Shown here: piece by piece, positions 1 through 9,594 of the stretch | How the letters are laid out: each line of letters opens with the position of its first letter | Position numbering within the stretch: the first letter of the stretch is position 1 | DNA from: an uncultured bacterium | Lineage (GTDB): Bacteria > Bacillota > Clostridia > Oscillospirales > Acutalibacteraceae | Length of the DNA stretch: 37,419 nucleotides | Direction of reading: 5' to 3' | NCBI GenBank assembly: GCA_905215055.1 | Contig: CAJMOH010000027.1 | Span: 1-37,419 of the forward strand | Translations under genes and position numbers: made by a program | Notes under the pieces: model-generated | Database searches by the model: none | What the model was told of the DNA's origin: nothing | The model's input: the letters and a program-made list of their open reading frames with translations, nothing else

Positions 1-101
1 GCACCGGCGTGCCTGGGGTGCAACCCCCCGCCCTTGCGGGACGCAAGAGGGCGGCTTGGCCTGTGCGGCCACGCACCGGCATGCCTGGAGCGCAACCCCC
101 T
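1..101. repeat. GC-rich modular hairpin repeat, left edge
   Basis: Non-coding DNA downstream of the beta-mannosidase gene. A word of about 27 bases beginning GCACCGGC(G/A)TGCCTGG occurs twice (from 1 and from 72-74). Between the copies is a stem CCGCC-CTTGCG / CGCAAG-(AG bulge)-GGCGG with a GGA loop (28-54), then a second hairpin TGGCC/GGCCA (57-71). The same two hairpins, in the same order and with a changed lower stem (CCGGC/GCCGG), occur at 33612-33655, so this belongs to the dispersed family described for 33284-33768. The element is probably cut by the window edge. Confidence 0.75.
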
Positions 102-2528
102 TTACTTTATGTCGTAGACGCTGCGCAGGCGCAGGTTCTCCGTGGAGCCGGACAGCACCTTCACCCGGACCTCCCCGGCGTTCATGTCAAAGTAGTTGTC
201 CGAAAGCAGCAGGTCCTCGTTCTCATTTTGGATCTCCACGCTCTTGGCGTAGGCCTTGGCGGACACCACAAGCTCGTCTCCCTCCACCCGGCAGGAAAGC
301 TGGGGGTCCGCGTAGCGGAAGTACTTGGGCACCGAGAAAATCACTGTGCCGCCGGAAATCCTGTTCCCGTTCTCAAACAGGTCGTAGCTGACGTAGTCCT
401 GGTAAATGTCCGCGTCCGGCAGCTCCACCTTGTCCAGCCACACGCTGGTCAGGGCGGGGACCTTCAGGGAGATGGTCTCCTCCCGCTGGATGGCGCCCAG
501 CCGGTCCCGCAAGGCCCACTTCACCACAAAGGCCCGGTCCTCCCTGGTCTCGTTGGCCACGGACAGCCGGATGCTCTTCTCCATGTCGTAGGGCTCGGCG
601 TTGATGTTGGGCTCCTGAGAGAGCATGCCCTCCTCGCAGCAGGAGAGCAGCACCGGCGCGAAGAACCGCTTGGCGTAGTAGTGCAGGGCCTTCCACCGGC
701 CGGTGTAGTCGATGGACGCCCAGCTTGCCACCGGCCAGCAGTCGTTGAGCTGCCAGTACACCGCGCCCATGCACACGCCCCGAATCCGCCGGAAATGCTC
801 CACGCCGTAGCGGATGGCGTCCGCCTGGAGCAGCTGAGAGGCGTAGAGAATGGTCTCAAAGTCCGTGGGATAGAGGTACATCTGCTGCAAATAGGCCATT
901 GTCAGCATGCTGCCTCTGGCGCAGCGCTGGTGCTTCTCCATCACATAGGAGAACAGGTTCCAGTCCTCCGGCTTGGAGAAGGTCTTTACCGTGGACAGGC
1001 AGGGCAGGCTTTCAAAGCCAAACTCGGACAGATAGCGGAACTGGTGCTTGCGGTACTCGGCAAAGGGCAGCTGTCCGTGCCACACGCTCCAGTAGTGGAC
1101 GTCCCCCCGGGCAGGGTCGTTGGGATTGTCAAAGCCGCCGCCGGAGGAGGGGCTGGCCGGCCAGTAGAAGGTGTCCGGGTCCAGCTTGCGCAGCACCTCG
1201 GGGATCAAATACTCGTACATGCGGATGTAGTCGGCCTTCTGTTTGATGGTGCGCACCCACTCGCCCTGGTCCACAAACATCTCCATCTCGTTGTTGCCGC
1301 ACCACAGGCCCAGGCTGGCGTGGTGGCGCAGGCGCTTCACGTTGTCAATCACCTCCGCCCGGATGTTGCGGGCAAAGTCCTCCGTCAGATTGTACACGGC
1401 GCAGGCGAACATAAAGTCCTGCCAAACCAGCAGGCCCAGCTCGTCGCAGATGTCATAAAACTCGTCGCTGGGATAATAGCCGCCGCCCCACACCCGGACG
1501 CAGTTGAAGTTGGCCGCCACGCACTGTTCCAGCAGCCTGCGGGTGCGCTGGGGCGTCACCCGGGAGAGGATGTTGTCCTCGGGAATGTAATCGGCGCCCA
1601 TAGCGAAGATGTTCACCCCGTTGACCTGATGGGCAAAGCTCTCGCCGTGCTCGTCCTTCTCCCGGCAGATGGTCATGGTCCGCAGGCCAATGCGCCGCTG
1701 CCAGGAATCCAGCTCTTTGCCCTGGGAGAAGGCCGTCACCTTCAGGGTGTAAAGGGGCTGCTCCCCATAGCCGTGAGGCCACCACAGCTGAGGATGCTCA
1801 ATGAGGATTTCCCGGGGAGACTCCTCATAGCGGGAAACACGGCCCTGGGGATCGGTCAGCTCCACGGTGTAGGTGATGTCCTGGGCGGTGACGTAATCCA
1901 GCTCCGGCTGGACAGACAGCTTCACCCGGCCGTGCTGGTGGTGCTGGCGGATATGCACAGAGGACAGCCGGGCGCCGTCCACCCCCAGCAGGGACACCGG
2001 CCGCCAAATGCCGGCGTCGGGCAGATGGGGACCCCAGTCCCAGCCAAACATACAGTGGGCCTTGCGCAGATTGGCAAAGCCCCGCATGGCGTCGCTGCTG
2101 CCGTCGGCCGGGCTTTCGGCGTACTTTTCCCGAATCCACCGGGTGGGGGAATACAGCTTTACCTCCAGCTGGTTCTCCCCGGGCTTCAGGATGCCCGCCA
2201 CGTCAAACTCGAAGGTGCGGTGCATGTTCTCCACATGAGAGAGCAGCACCCCGTTCAGGCGGATGTCCGCCACAGTGTCAATGCCCTCAAAGCGCAGCAC
2301 CTGGCAGGGGCAGTCGAGAATCCCCTGCTGGGGCGTAAAGCTCTCGGTGTAGAGAAAGTCGTTTTCCATCAGGGCCAGAGCCTGCAGCTCGTTGTCCCGG
2401 TAATAGGGGTCCTCCATTTTGCCCGCCGCCAGCAGGTCGGCGTAGACAGAGCCAGGCACCGCGGCGGGGAGCTTCCCCTGGCCGGGCATTTCCAGCGTCC
2501 AGTTTTCATGTAAGGTTTGTGTCATCAT
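102..2528 (-). CDS. Glycoside hydrolase family 2 beta-mannosidase
   Basis: Retaining exo-glycosidase predicted to release beta-linked mannose from oligosaccharides such as mannan fragments or N-glycan cores. At 808 aa it has the usual GH2 mannosidase length. The N-terminal jelly-roll/sandwich region (about 1-290) carries the family WDWGPHLP motif near 163-170. The TIM barrel follows, with the acid/base Glu in WCGNNE (about residue 414) and the nucleophile Glu in SEFGF (about residue 502). No signal peptide is visible, so it is probably cytoplasmic and acts on imported sugars. The start is ATG with GGGAGG about 10 bases upstream; a second ATG follows at once. The 89-base gap after addA shows no clear promoter. 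No mannose transporter lies nearby. Other GH2 activities are possible, but GNNE with SEFG favours mannosidase. Confidence 0.9.
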   Translation of the reverse strand: MMTQTLHENWTLEMPGQGKLPAAVPGSVYADLLAAGKMEDPYYRDNELQALALMENDFLYTESFTPQQGILDCPCQVLRFEGIDTVADIRLNGVLLSHVENMHRTFEFDVAGILKPGENQLEVKLYSPTRWIREKYAESPADGSSDAMRGFANLRKAHCMFGWDWGPHLPDAGIWRPVSLLGVDGARLSSVHIRQHHQHGRVKLSVQPELDYVTAQDITYTVELTDPQGRVSRYEESPREILIEHPQLWWPHGYGEQPLYTLKVTAFSQGKELDSWQRRIGLRTMTICREKDEHGESFAHQVNGVNIFAMGADYIPEDNILSRVTPQRTRRLLEQCVAANFNCVRVWGGGYYPSDEFYDICDELGLLVWQDFMFACAVYNLTEDFARNIRAEVIDNVKRLRHHASLGLWCGNNEMEMFVDQGEWVRTIKQKADYIRMYEYLIPEVLRKLDPDTFYWPASPSSGGGFDNPNDPARGDVHYWSVWHGQLPFAEYRKHQFRYLSEFGFESLPCLSTVKTFSKPEDWNLFSYVMEKHQRCARGSMLTMAYLQQMYLYPTDFETILYASQLLQADAIRYGVEHFRRIRGVCMGAVYWQLNDCWPVASWASIDYTGRWKALHYYAKRFFAPVLLSCCEEGMLSQEPNINAEPYDMEKSIRLSVANETREDRAFVVKWALRDRLGAIQREETISLKVPALTSVWLDKVELPDADIYQDYVSYDLFENGNRISGGTVIFSVPKYFRYADPQLSCRVEGDELVVSAKAYAKSVEIQNENEDLLLSDNYFDMNAGEVRVKVLSGSTENLRLRSVYDIK

Positions 2529-2617
2529 AAAACGCAGCCTCCCGCCGGGATTTCCGGCAATTCACAGGATTTGTTCAAAACGGTTCCTCCCAATCTTACT
2601 CACAGCCCGAAGGAATG

Positions 2618-5600
2618 TCAATGGCTATTTTCCTTTTTTCGGAAAGGCCGGGAGCTGGCCCGGTTCAGCCAGGTGGAGTACAGGATCAGCTCCCCCACCT
2701 CCATGCCGGTGACCTCCTCCATCGCCAGGCCGTACAGCTCCAGCTGGGCGCTGTACCTGGCCCAAAGGTCCTCCAGCTCCCGAACCCGGTCCGTCTTAAA
2801 GTCGATGATGTGCAGCCTGCCGTCCTCCACAAAGGTGCAGTCCACCGCCCCCTGGAGAATGACCCCCTCTTCCGTGTCCGCCGCGGCGGGGTCCACCAGC
2901 GAGGCCGGAATCTCCGCGGTAAACCGGCGCTCCTTCTCCACCTGGGGAGAGCGGAGCACCCGCTGTCCCAGGGGGCCTTCCAAAAATTTCCCCACCCGGC
3001 TCAGGTCCACCGCCCGGCCCTGCTCCGGGGTGAGGAGGGCCAGCTCCACCAGCCGGTCCCGCTCCCGCTCCGGGTGGTCCTGGGCGGCGGCAAAGTCCGC
3101 GAACTGCATAAAGGCGTGAAGGGCCGTGCCCCGCTCCGCCGGGGTCATGCCCTGCTCTCCCAGCCAGGCAGGGCGGGACAGGGTGATTTCCCGGCTGCCG
3201 TCCCGCTCCGCCGCCAGCCTGGAGGCCGCCACCTTGGCGGGAATCTCCACCGCCTGCTGGTAGGGATAGGGAAAGGCAATCTGCTCCTGGAGCCGGCGGT
3301 ACAGCTCCCTGTCCGGGGGCTGAGGCGCGGGAGACGAACGCTCCTCTCCCGCCTCCTGGGGCTGGTACTCGCTGAAGGTAATCCGCCAGGGGGTGTAGTC
3401 CTCCCAGAACACGCAGCCCGCCGGGGCGCCGGATTCCAGCCGCAGCTGGGCGCCGTCGGGATGGCACAGGGCGCACAGCAGCAGCCACTGGGCGGCGTTT
3501 TTCACCCGCCGGACCGTATAGGGCGCCGGGCCGAACTCCGTCAGCTCCATAGCAAGGCGCTCCGCCGCGGCCGCCATGTGCAGCCCCGACCCCACCAGAA
3601 TCAGCTTTTCCTTGGCCCGGGTCAGGGCCACATAGAGAATCCGCAGCTCCTCCGCCGCGGAGGAACGGGCGGTTTCCAGGGCGATGGCCTCCCGGGCGGT
3701 GGTGGTGAACCGGGCAGACAGCTTTTTGTCCCGCAGCTTAAAGCCCAGGCCCAGCTCCGGGTGAAGCAGCACCTCCGCCGTCTTGTCCGAGGCGAAGTCA
3801 CGGCCGCAGCCAGCCACAATGCACACGGGAAATTGCAGCCCCTTGGACTTGTGAATGCTCATCACCGTGACGGCATTCCGGTCCTGGGGAGAAAGCTCCG
3901 CCGCCTGCAGGTCGGAGTTGTTCCGCTTCAGCCGGTCCAGAAAGGCCACAAAGCCCGAAACACCGTGATACCCCGAGCCTTCATAGTCCCTGGCGTACCG
4001 CTCCAGCAGGCGCAGGTTGGCCAGGCGCTCCTCCCCGTCCTCCATGGCCAGGACCATATCGGGATAGTCCGTCTTGCTGTACAGGTAATTGAGAAAGGCG
4101 TCCGAGGGCATTGTGGCCGCCACCGCCCGGTACTGGCCCACCTCCCGGACAACCTGCCGGCAGCGGGGGTCTGTCTCTGCCGCCCGCAGCAGGGAGACGT
4201 ACACCGGCACATCCCGGCTCTCCAGGCGGAGCCGGGCCGCGTCGTCGGCGGTAAAGCCGTACAGGGGGCTCATCAGCACCGCCAGCAGGGGAATATCCTG
4301 GCTGGGGTTGTCAATCACCCGCAGCAGGGACAGTATCACCTGAATCTCCGCCGCCTGGAAAAAGCCCCCCGCCACCGTCGCCCTGGCGGGTACGCCCCGG
4401 GCCTGCAGCTCCTGGGCGTAGGCGTGGGCGTGTTTGTTGGCGCTGCGCAGCAGAATGCAGAAATCCCCGTACTGGGCAGGCCGCTCCCCGTCCTGGTCCG
4501 TGATGGTGAAGCCGCCCTCCACCAGCTCCCGAACGCGCTGGGCAATCCAGGCGCCCTCCACTTCCTCGGGGGGGACGCCCCCCTTTCGGGTGATAAAGCA
4601 CAGCTCTGTCTCGCAGCCCTCCTTGGGCGGGTACTGGGCGCCGCAGACCAGCCGCTCCTCTCCGGTGTAATCCATGTCCCCGGCCTCCTTGGTCATCAGC
4701 CTGGAAAACACAAAATTCACCGTGTCTGTCACCTCTTTCCGAGAGCGGAAATTCCGGTCCAGCACAATGGTGGCCGGATACTGGTCCCGCTCCCGGTCAT
4801 ACTTGGGAAAGGCCTGGCGCCGCCGCAGGAATATCTCCGGCATGGCCCGGCGAAAGCCGTAGATGCTCTGCTTTACGTCCCCCACCATGAACAGGTTTTT
4901 CCCCTCCTGGGACACCGCCCGGAACAGGGAGTCCTGCACCTCATTGACGTCCTGATACTCGTCGATCATGATCTCTTCAAAGCGGGAGGCCACCTCCCGG
5001 GCCGCGGCGGTGGGACGGCCGTCCTCCCCTAAAAACAGGCGGATGGCCTGATGCTCCAAATCGCTGTAATCCAGGAGGTTTCCCTCCCGCTTTTTCTCCG
5101 TGTACCGCTGGGAAAAGGCCAGCACCAGCTGCTGCAGGCCCTTGACCAGAGGGGCGGTTTTGGCCGTTTCCCGGGCGCAGGCGGCCCGGTCCGCCGCCAG
5201 GTACTTGGCAAGCTCTCCCGCCGTGCCTCCGGCCATGTCCCGGAAAGCCTTGATCCGCGCCACCAGCGGGTCCTTGCCATAGCCGTTAGGCGCCCGGCCG
5301 GGGGCCAGACGGAACTCTCCCAAAGCCTGGCAAAGACCATCCCAGTCCCCGGCGGCGGCCAGCTCCTCCAGAGAGGCAAAGGCCTGCCGGTCCTGCTCCA
5401 GAGGACCCGCGAAGGCCTTTTCCACCACAGGGTCCGCCCGGCACTCCTCCAAGGCCCGGGACAGCAATCCCCCGCAGTGGGCGGCGCCCTCCCGGGCGTA
5501 CTCCAAAATCACCGCCTCCCAGGGGGAGGCCCCCGCCGTTCCCCCCTGGCCCGGAAAGTACATGGCCACCTTTTCCTCCAGCCACGCTTCCGGATAGGGA

Positions 5601-6151
5601 TGGCTCTGCATAAAGCGGTAGAGGGTCAGGGCCATCTCAGTCAGGCGGCGGTCGTCCCGCTCCCCGGAGAAGGCGTCGGACAAGGCGCCCGCGCTGCCGG
5701 ATTCAAAGGCCTCCTGAAGCACCTCGTTCATGGCGGCGGCAATCATCTCCTCCTCCCGCTTGTCCGAGAGAATCTTAAAGTCTGGGGACAGGTCCAGCAG
5801 GTGGAAAAACTCCCGGACCATCTCCGCGCAAAAGCTGTCCACCGTGCCGATGTGGGCCTGGGACAGCAGAATGCTCTGCCGCCGCAGATAGGGGTCCTCC
5901 GGGTGGTCCCGCAGCAGCTCGTGAAGCCTGCGCTCCAGGCGTGCCCGCATCTCCGCGGCCGCCGCCTTGGTAAAGGTGACAATGAGCAGCCGGTCCGCGT
6001 CACAGGGATGCTCCGGGTCGGTCAGCCGCTGGATGGCCCGCTGCACCAAAACCTCCGTCTTGCCGGAGCCGGCCGCCGCCGCCACCAGCACTGTACCCCG
6101 CCGGGCGGAAATGGCGTCCAGCTGGCCCGGGGTCCATGTTGTTTCAGCCAT
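2618..6151 (-). CDS. addA: ATP-dependent helicase/nuclease subunit A
   Basis: AddA is the 3'-5' UvrD-type helicase plus nuclease of the AddAB complex, which resects double-strand breaks for RecA-dependent repair (the clostridial counterpart of RecBCD). The sequence shows a Q motif (TPGQLDAI), Walker A AAAGSGKT (Lys31), the DEYQDV Walker B, GDVKQSIYGFR, SIHKSKGLQFPV and YVALTRAKE helicase motifs. A C-terminal RecB-like nuclease carries GAVDC followed by IIDFKTDRV. The length, 1177 aa, is typical. I start at the ATG at 6151, not an upstream in-frame ATG at 6229, because AAAGGAG sits about 8 bases before it and the encoded MAETTWTPGQ is the family N-terminus. The start overlaps the end of addB by 8 bases, so translation is probably coupled. 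Confidence 0.97.
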   Translation of the reverse strand: MAETTWTPGQLDAISARRGTVLVAAAAGSGKTEVLVQRAIQRLTDPEHPCDADRLLIVTFTKAAAAEMRARLERRLHELLRDHPEDPYLRRQSILLSQAHIGTVDSFCAEMVREFFHLLDLSPDFKILSDKREEEMIAAAMNEVLQEAFESGSAGALSDAFSGERDDRRLTEMALTLYRFMQSHPYPEAWLEEKVAMYFPGQGGTAGASPWEAVILEYAREGAAHCGGLLSRALEECRADPVVEKAFAGPLEQDRQAFASLEELAAAGDWDGLCQALGEFRLAPGRAPNGYGKDPLVARIKAFRDMAGGTAGELAKYLAADRAACARETAKTAPLVKGLQQLVLAFSQRYTEKKREGNLLDYSDLEHQAIRLFLGEDGRPTAAAREVASRFEEIMIDEYQDVNEVQDSLFRAVSQEGKNLFMVGDVKQSIYGFRRAMPEIFLRRRQAFPKYDRERDQYPATIVLDRNFRSRKEVTDTVNFVFSRLMTKEAGDMDYTGEERLVCGAQYPPKEGCETELCFITRKGGVPPEEVEGAWIAQRVRELVEGGFTITDQDGERPAQYGDFCILLRSANKHAHAYAQELQARGVPARATVAGGFFQAAEIQVILSLLRVIDNPSQDIPLLAVLMSPLYGFTADDAARLRLESRDVPVYVSLLRAAETDPRCRQVVREVGQYRAVAATMPSDAFLNYLYSKTDYPDMVLAMEDGEERLANLRLLERYARDYEGSGYHGVSGFVAFLDRLKRNNSDLQAAELSPQDRNAVTVMSIHKSKGLQFPVCIVAGCGRDFASDKTAEVLLHPELGLGFKLRDKKLSARFTTTAREAIALETARSSAAEELRILYVALTRAKEKLILVGSGLHMAAAAERLAMELTEFGPAPYTVRRVKNAAQWLLLCALCHPDGAQLRLESGAPAGCVFWEDYTPWRITFSEYQPQEAGEERSSPAPQPPDRELYRRLQEQIAFPYPYQQAVEIPAKVAASRLAAERDGSREITLSRPAWLGEQGMTPAERGTALHAFMQFADFAAAQDHPERERDRLVELALLTPEQGRAVDLSRVGKFLEGPLGQRVLRSPQVEKERRFTAEIPASLVDPAAADTEEGVILQGAVDCTFVEDGRLHIIDFKTDRVRELEDLWARYSAQLELYGLAMEEVTGMEVGELILYSTWLNRASSRPFRKKENSH

Positions 6152-9100
6152 TGGGAATCTCTCCTTTCTCCAGCGTTTCCCGCATCTGCGCCAACGACCG
6201 GGCACTGTCCGGCCGGTCGGTTTCCACATCCTTTTCCGAATACTCCCTGGCGCACACCGGGCTGTAAGGGCAGTATTGGCAGGTGTTTTTGTTTTTCATC
6301 ACAGGAGAGGCCTGCACCCGGCCCTCCAGCAGCTCCTCGCCCATAGCGGCGATCAGCCTCTTGGAGTAGGCCAGCACTGTTTGCAGCTCCTCCTGGCTGA
6401 GAGCGGAGCTTTTCGCCCGAACGCTGCCATCCTTGTTCAAGGCCGCCGGGATGAACTTTCCCTTGGCCCCCGCCTCCATGGCCTGGATGATCTCCTGGTC
6501 GCTGAGGACCACGCCGTTCATCCGCAGCTGCTTGCCGGCCTCCTCCAGGATGGAAGCCGGGTCCGCGCCCCGGTCCGCCGGGACAGATGGCTCTGCCGCG
6601 GGCATGTACAGCACCCCGGCCGCCGTTTCCTCGCCGCCCTCCACCAGAGCCGCCAGGTACACCAGCATCTGCATGTTCAGGCCCCACAGCACGTCTCCCA
6701 GCCGGAAGCTGCGCCTGCCTGTCTTGTAGTCGATCACCCGCACATAGCGGCGCCCCAGCATATCGGTGTACACGTCTACCCGGTCGATGGTGCCGCCCAC
6801 GGTGACAACGCCCCGTCTGGTGGGAATCCGCAGGGGAGGCGCGTCCCGCCCGGTCCCAAGGCCCCACTCCAGGCGCTCCGGCACAAAGCGGCTTTGGGCC
6901 AGCTCCTCCTCCACATGACGGATCAGCTTGCAGGCCGACTGGGACAGCCGCCGCAGCCGGTATTTTTCCTGGGCGTTCAGCAGGTCCATGCCCCCCAGGT
7001 TTTCCTGGGCATAGGCCCGGATCAGCTCCTGCACCCTGGCCTCCAGCTCGCTGTCGCTCCACAAGGCCCGGTCCTCCGCCGGCTCTTGAAACACCTTTTG
7101 AAACAGGTAGTGCATCAGCGTGCCATATTGCAAGGCGTCCACCTCGGCGGTTTTCCGCTCCTTGGCGTTCAGCCCATAGCGGCAGAAATACTGGAAGGGA
7201 CACTGGTGATAGGTCTCCACCTGGGTGGGAGAAAGATACAGCCGTTCCCCAAACAGCTTGCGGGGCAGGTCCGGGCCGGTCAGCCGCTCCTCCCGGCGGC
7301 CCGCCGCCCGCTCCAGCGCCTCCAGCCGGCCCTGATAGGCAGGGTCCCCCTGAAAGAGCAGGCGCAGGGCCGCCGCCTCCCCGTCGGTCCCGGAAAACCG
7401 GGCGGCCATCCGGGAGAAGGCCGCCTCCCGGGAGTTGGCAAAATAGACGGCGGGCAGGTTCTTCAGAGGGCGCAGGGTGGGGAAGATTCCCAGCAGGGCG
7501 GACACCAGCTCGCTTGGTTCCTTGTCCTCCCCGTCGGCGGAGCGGGGCCAGGTGACATACAGCCTCTCGGAAGGGGCGCAGGCCACCGAGTAGGCCAGAT
7601 ACCGCTCCTCCATGGTGCGCTGCTCCAGAGGGTCCCCCAGGGGCAGGTTCCGGGCAATCAGCTCCCGGCGCTCGGCGTCGGAAAACACTCCGCTGGACTT
7701 GGGACACAGGGGGAACTCCCCCTGGGCCGCGCCGATCAGGAACACCGCCCGAGGCCTGGACTGGCGCACCTGTTCCGCCGTGCCGAAAAGCACCTGGTCC
7801 AAGGTTTGGGGAATTTCCGACACGTCCTCCCCGGCGATCACCTCCTGGAGCAGCTGGCAATACCGGTCCCGGGAAAGGGGCTTGTCCCCCAAAATGGTCC
7901 GCATCTGATCCAGAATTTCCATCAGCAGGTCCCACACCCGCAGCTGCTTTTGGGCCAGGGCGTCCTCCCCGGCCTCCTCCAAGTCCTGGCAGTACGCGGG
8001 CAGGGTTTCCTCCAAATTGAAGGCCGTCAGCAGCAGGTACACCGCCTGGGAAAGCTCCGCTCCCGTGGCGTCCCTTGTGCGGGCGGCAAAGCGCTCCAGG
8101 GGGCCCACCAGCCGCCGGCGCAGGCCGTTGAGCCTGCCAAGCTCCTCCCGGTCCTCTTCGGTCAGCTCCTGGCCAAAGCCCCGAGGATGGCGGACAAACT
8201 CCTGCCGCCAGGCGGAGCCGGTGAGCTTCCACAAATAGACATAGTTTTCCAAACCGGCAATCTCCTGGGCGGTAAAGCCGGAGACCCCGGTTTTAAGCAT
8301 TTCCAGCAGCACCTCTGTGCGAAACCCGGACTGCACCGCCGCGAAGGCGCCCAGAACAAAGCGGGTGACAGGCTCCCCGTCCACCTTGGCGGGCTGGGAC
8401 ACAAAGCAGGGGATGTCCCGGCGCTTCAGGGCCGCGTCCAGGCAGCCGTAATACCGCTCGGGGCTGCGGCAGATGATGGAAATCTCCCGATAGCGGCAAT
8501 TCTCCTCTGTCACCAGCCGGCGGATGGTGGCCGCCACAAACTCCGCCTCCTCATAGGGGTCCCGGGCCTCGAACACCTGAATGCCCTCATGGTCCTGGCT
8601 GGTCATGGTCTCTCCCCCGCAGAAAAGCTGTGCCTCCACCAGCTTCAGGTTCTCGTTTTGAAACCTGGGCGCTCCCGTAAGCATCACCGGGGGCTGGATC
8701 CTCACGCCGTTTTCCTGGGCGGCGGCGGAAAGCCTGCGCCGGGTCCGGTCCACCAGGGCGAACAGGCCGGTGCCGGTGGTGTCCAGGCCGTCGGTACACA
8801 GAGACACCACCACCTGGTCCGCCCGGCGGAGAATTTGGGTCAGCACCGCAAGCTCCTGAGCGGTAAAGCCCTCAAAGGAGTCCACCGCCACGGTGTATCC
8901 CTGGAAAAAACCGCTGGTCTCCAAAGCCTGGGCCAGCCGGGTCAGGTCGTCCCGGGAGTCCAGATAGGAGGCGGCCACCAGTCCATCGTATGTATCGTAC
9001 AGCAGAGAAAGCTCCCGCAGCTTTTTGCCCAGGCCCCGGTCCCCCAGGGTCCGGGCGGTTTCCAGCAGGTCTCCCGGGGAGATGCCGCACATCTTCATCT

Positions 9101-9476
9101 CGTTGACGGCGGTGAGCATCACGTCGTTGACCCGCCCGCCCTTGGCAGCGGAGGCGTACACCTCCAGCCGGTCCTGGCAGGCCTCAATGGCCGAGGCCAT
9201 GAGAATCCGCCTGCCCCCGTCGCTGAGCCTGCGGCCCGCCGCGCCGCCCTCCCTGCGGAACACGGCCTCCGCCAGACGGGTAAAGCTGTACACCGGAATG
9301 GCGTTGCCCCGCACCGGCCCCGCCAGCCGGAGCATGGCCTTTTCCGTTTCAAAGGTGTACTGCTCCGGCACAAGCATCATAACGCCGCCAAGCCCGGCCC
9401 GGCTCCGGTCGGCCAGCAGGCGGCGCAGGTATTCCGTCTTTCCGCTGCCGGCCCTTCCCAAGACAAATTGCAGCAT
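6144..9476 (-). CDS. addB: ATP-dependent nuclease subunit B
   Basis: AddB is the partner of AddA: an inactivated helicase scaffold for regulatory-sequence recognition and a second nuclease domain closed by an iron-sulfur cluster. Visible are Walker A GRAGSGKTEYL at residues 7-17, a C-terminal nuclease motif RVIDYKTGRRSF, and the four-cysteine cluster pattern: one Cys in HQCPFQYFC before the nuclease and three in the C-terminal CQYCPYSPVC. About 1110 aa. The second ATG (9476) is chosen over the one at 9497: AGGGG lies 7 bases upstream and the product begins MLQFVLGRAGSGKT as in the family. The promoter is the extended -10 at 9560-9568. The leader contains a hairpin module of the dispersed repeat family. 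Confidence 0.97.
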   Translation of the reverse strand: MLQFVLGRAGSGKTEYLRRLLADRSRAGLGGVMMLVPEQYTFETEKAMLRLAGPVRGNAIPVYSFTRLAEAVFRREGGAAGRRLSDGGRRILMASAIEACQDRLEVYASAAKGGRVNDVMLTAVNEMKMCGISPGDLLETARTLGDRGLGKKLRELSLLYDTYDGLVAASYLDSRDDLTRLAQALETSGFFQGYTVAVDSFEGFTAQELAVLTQILRRADQVVVSLCTDGLDTTGTGLFALVDRTRRRLSAAAQENGVRIQPPVMLTGAPRFQNENLKLVEAQLFCGGETMTSQDHEGIQVFEARDPYEEAEFVAATIRRLVTEENCRYREISIICRSPERYYGCLDAALKRRDIPCFVSQPAKVDGEPVTRFVLGAFAAVQSGFRTEVLLEMLKTGVSGFTAQEIAGLENYVYLWKLTGSAWRQEFVRHPRGFGQELTEEDREELGRLNGLRRRLVGPLERFAARTRDATGAELSQAVYLLLTAFNLEETLPAYCQDLEEAGEDALAQKQLRVWDLLMEILDQMRTILGDKPLSRDRYCQLLQEVIAGEDVSEIPQTLDQVLFGTAEQVRQSRPRAVFLIGAAQGEFPLCPKSSGVFSDAERRELIARNLPLGDPLEQRTMEERYLAYSVACAPSERLYVTWPRSADGEDKEPSELVSALLGIFPTLRPLKNLPAVYFANSREAAFSRMAARFSGTDGEAAALRLLFQGDPAYQGRLEALERAAGRREERLTGPDLPRKLFGERLYLSPTQVETYHQCPFQYFCRYGLNAKERKTAEVDALQYGTLMHYLFQKVFQEPAEDRALWSDSELEARVQELIRAYAQENLGGMDLLNAQEKYRLRRLSQSACKLIRHVEEELAQSRFVPERLEWGLGTGRDAPPLRIPTRRGVVTVGGTIDRVDVYTDMLGRRYVRVIDYKTGRRSFRLGDVLWGLNMQMLVYLAALVEGGEETAAGVLYMPAAEPSVPADRGADPASILEEAGKQLRMNGVVLSDQEIIQAMEAGAKGKFIPAALNKDGSVRAKSSALSQEELQTVLAYSKRLIAAMGEELLEGRVQASPVMKNKNTCQYCPYSPVCAREYSEKDVETDRPDSARSLAQMRETLEKGEIPNG

Positions 9477-9500
9477 GCCAAATCCCCTTTCCTTCATTCA

Positions 9501-9540
9501 GACTGTCCGGCAGGCGCTTTCAGCGCCATCCCGCGAAGCG
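9501..9540. repeat. Single hairpin module in the addB leader
   Basis: A block GACTGTCCGG..GGCGC-TTTCA-GCGCC-ATCCCGCGAAG matches 33687-33721, where the hairpin is GGGCGC-CTTTA-GCGCCC and the tail GTCCCGCGAAG. Stem and flanks are conserved and the stem differs by an added pair. It lies in the addB 5' leader, antisense to the orientation of the 33.7 kb copy relative to its neighbours. Confidence 0.6.
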
Positions 9541-9559
9541 TCCAGTCCGGTTACGGACC

Positions 9560-9568
9560 ATTATACCA
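9560..9568 (-). promoter_or_regulatory. addB promoter, extended -10
   Basis: On the minus strand the sequence reads TGGTATAAT, a TGn extended -10 element. The -35 position (TTTTCC, 17 bases upstream) is poor, which is common for extended -10 promoters. It gives a leader of about 75 bases before the addB ATG. Confidence 0.6.
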
Positions 9569-9594
9569 CGTTCCTCCGGGGTGGAAAAGCCCCA

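Noticed and set aside
9..2513. 834-codon open frame on the plus strand over the mannosidase gene
   Set aside because: It is antisense to a gene with intact catalytic motifs, its product is low-complexity (Gly, His, Val, Leu, Pro rich), and it arises from GC-rich third positions. The same applies to the long plus-strand frames at 2615-5032, 5967-9644 and 13262-15946.
6152..6229. Longer AddA start
   Set aside because: It lies inside addB coding sequence, has no ribosome site, and the added residues (Arg/Trp rich) are not part of the family.
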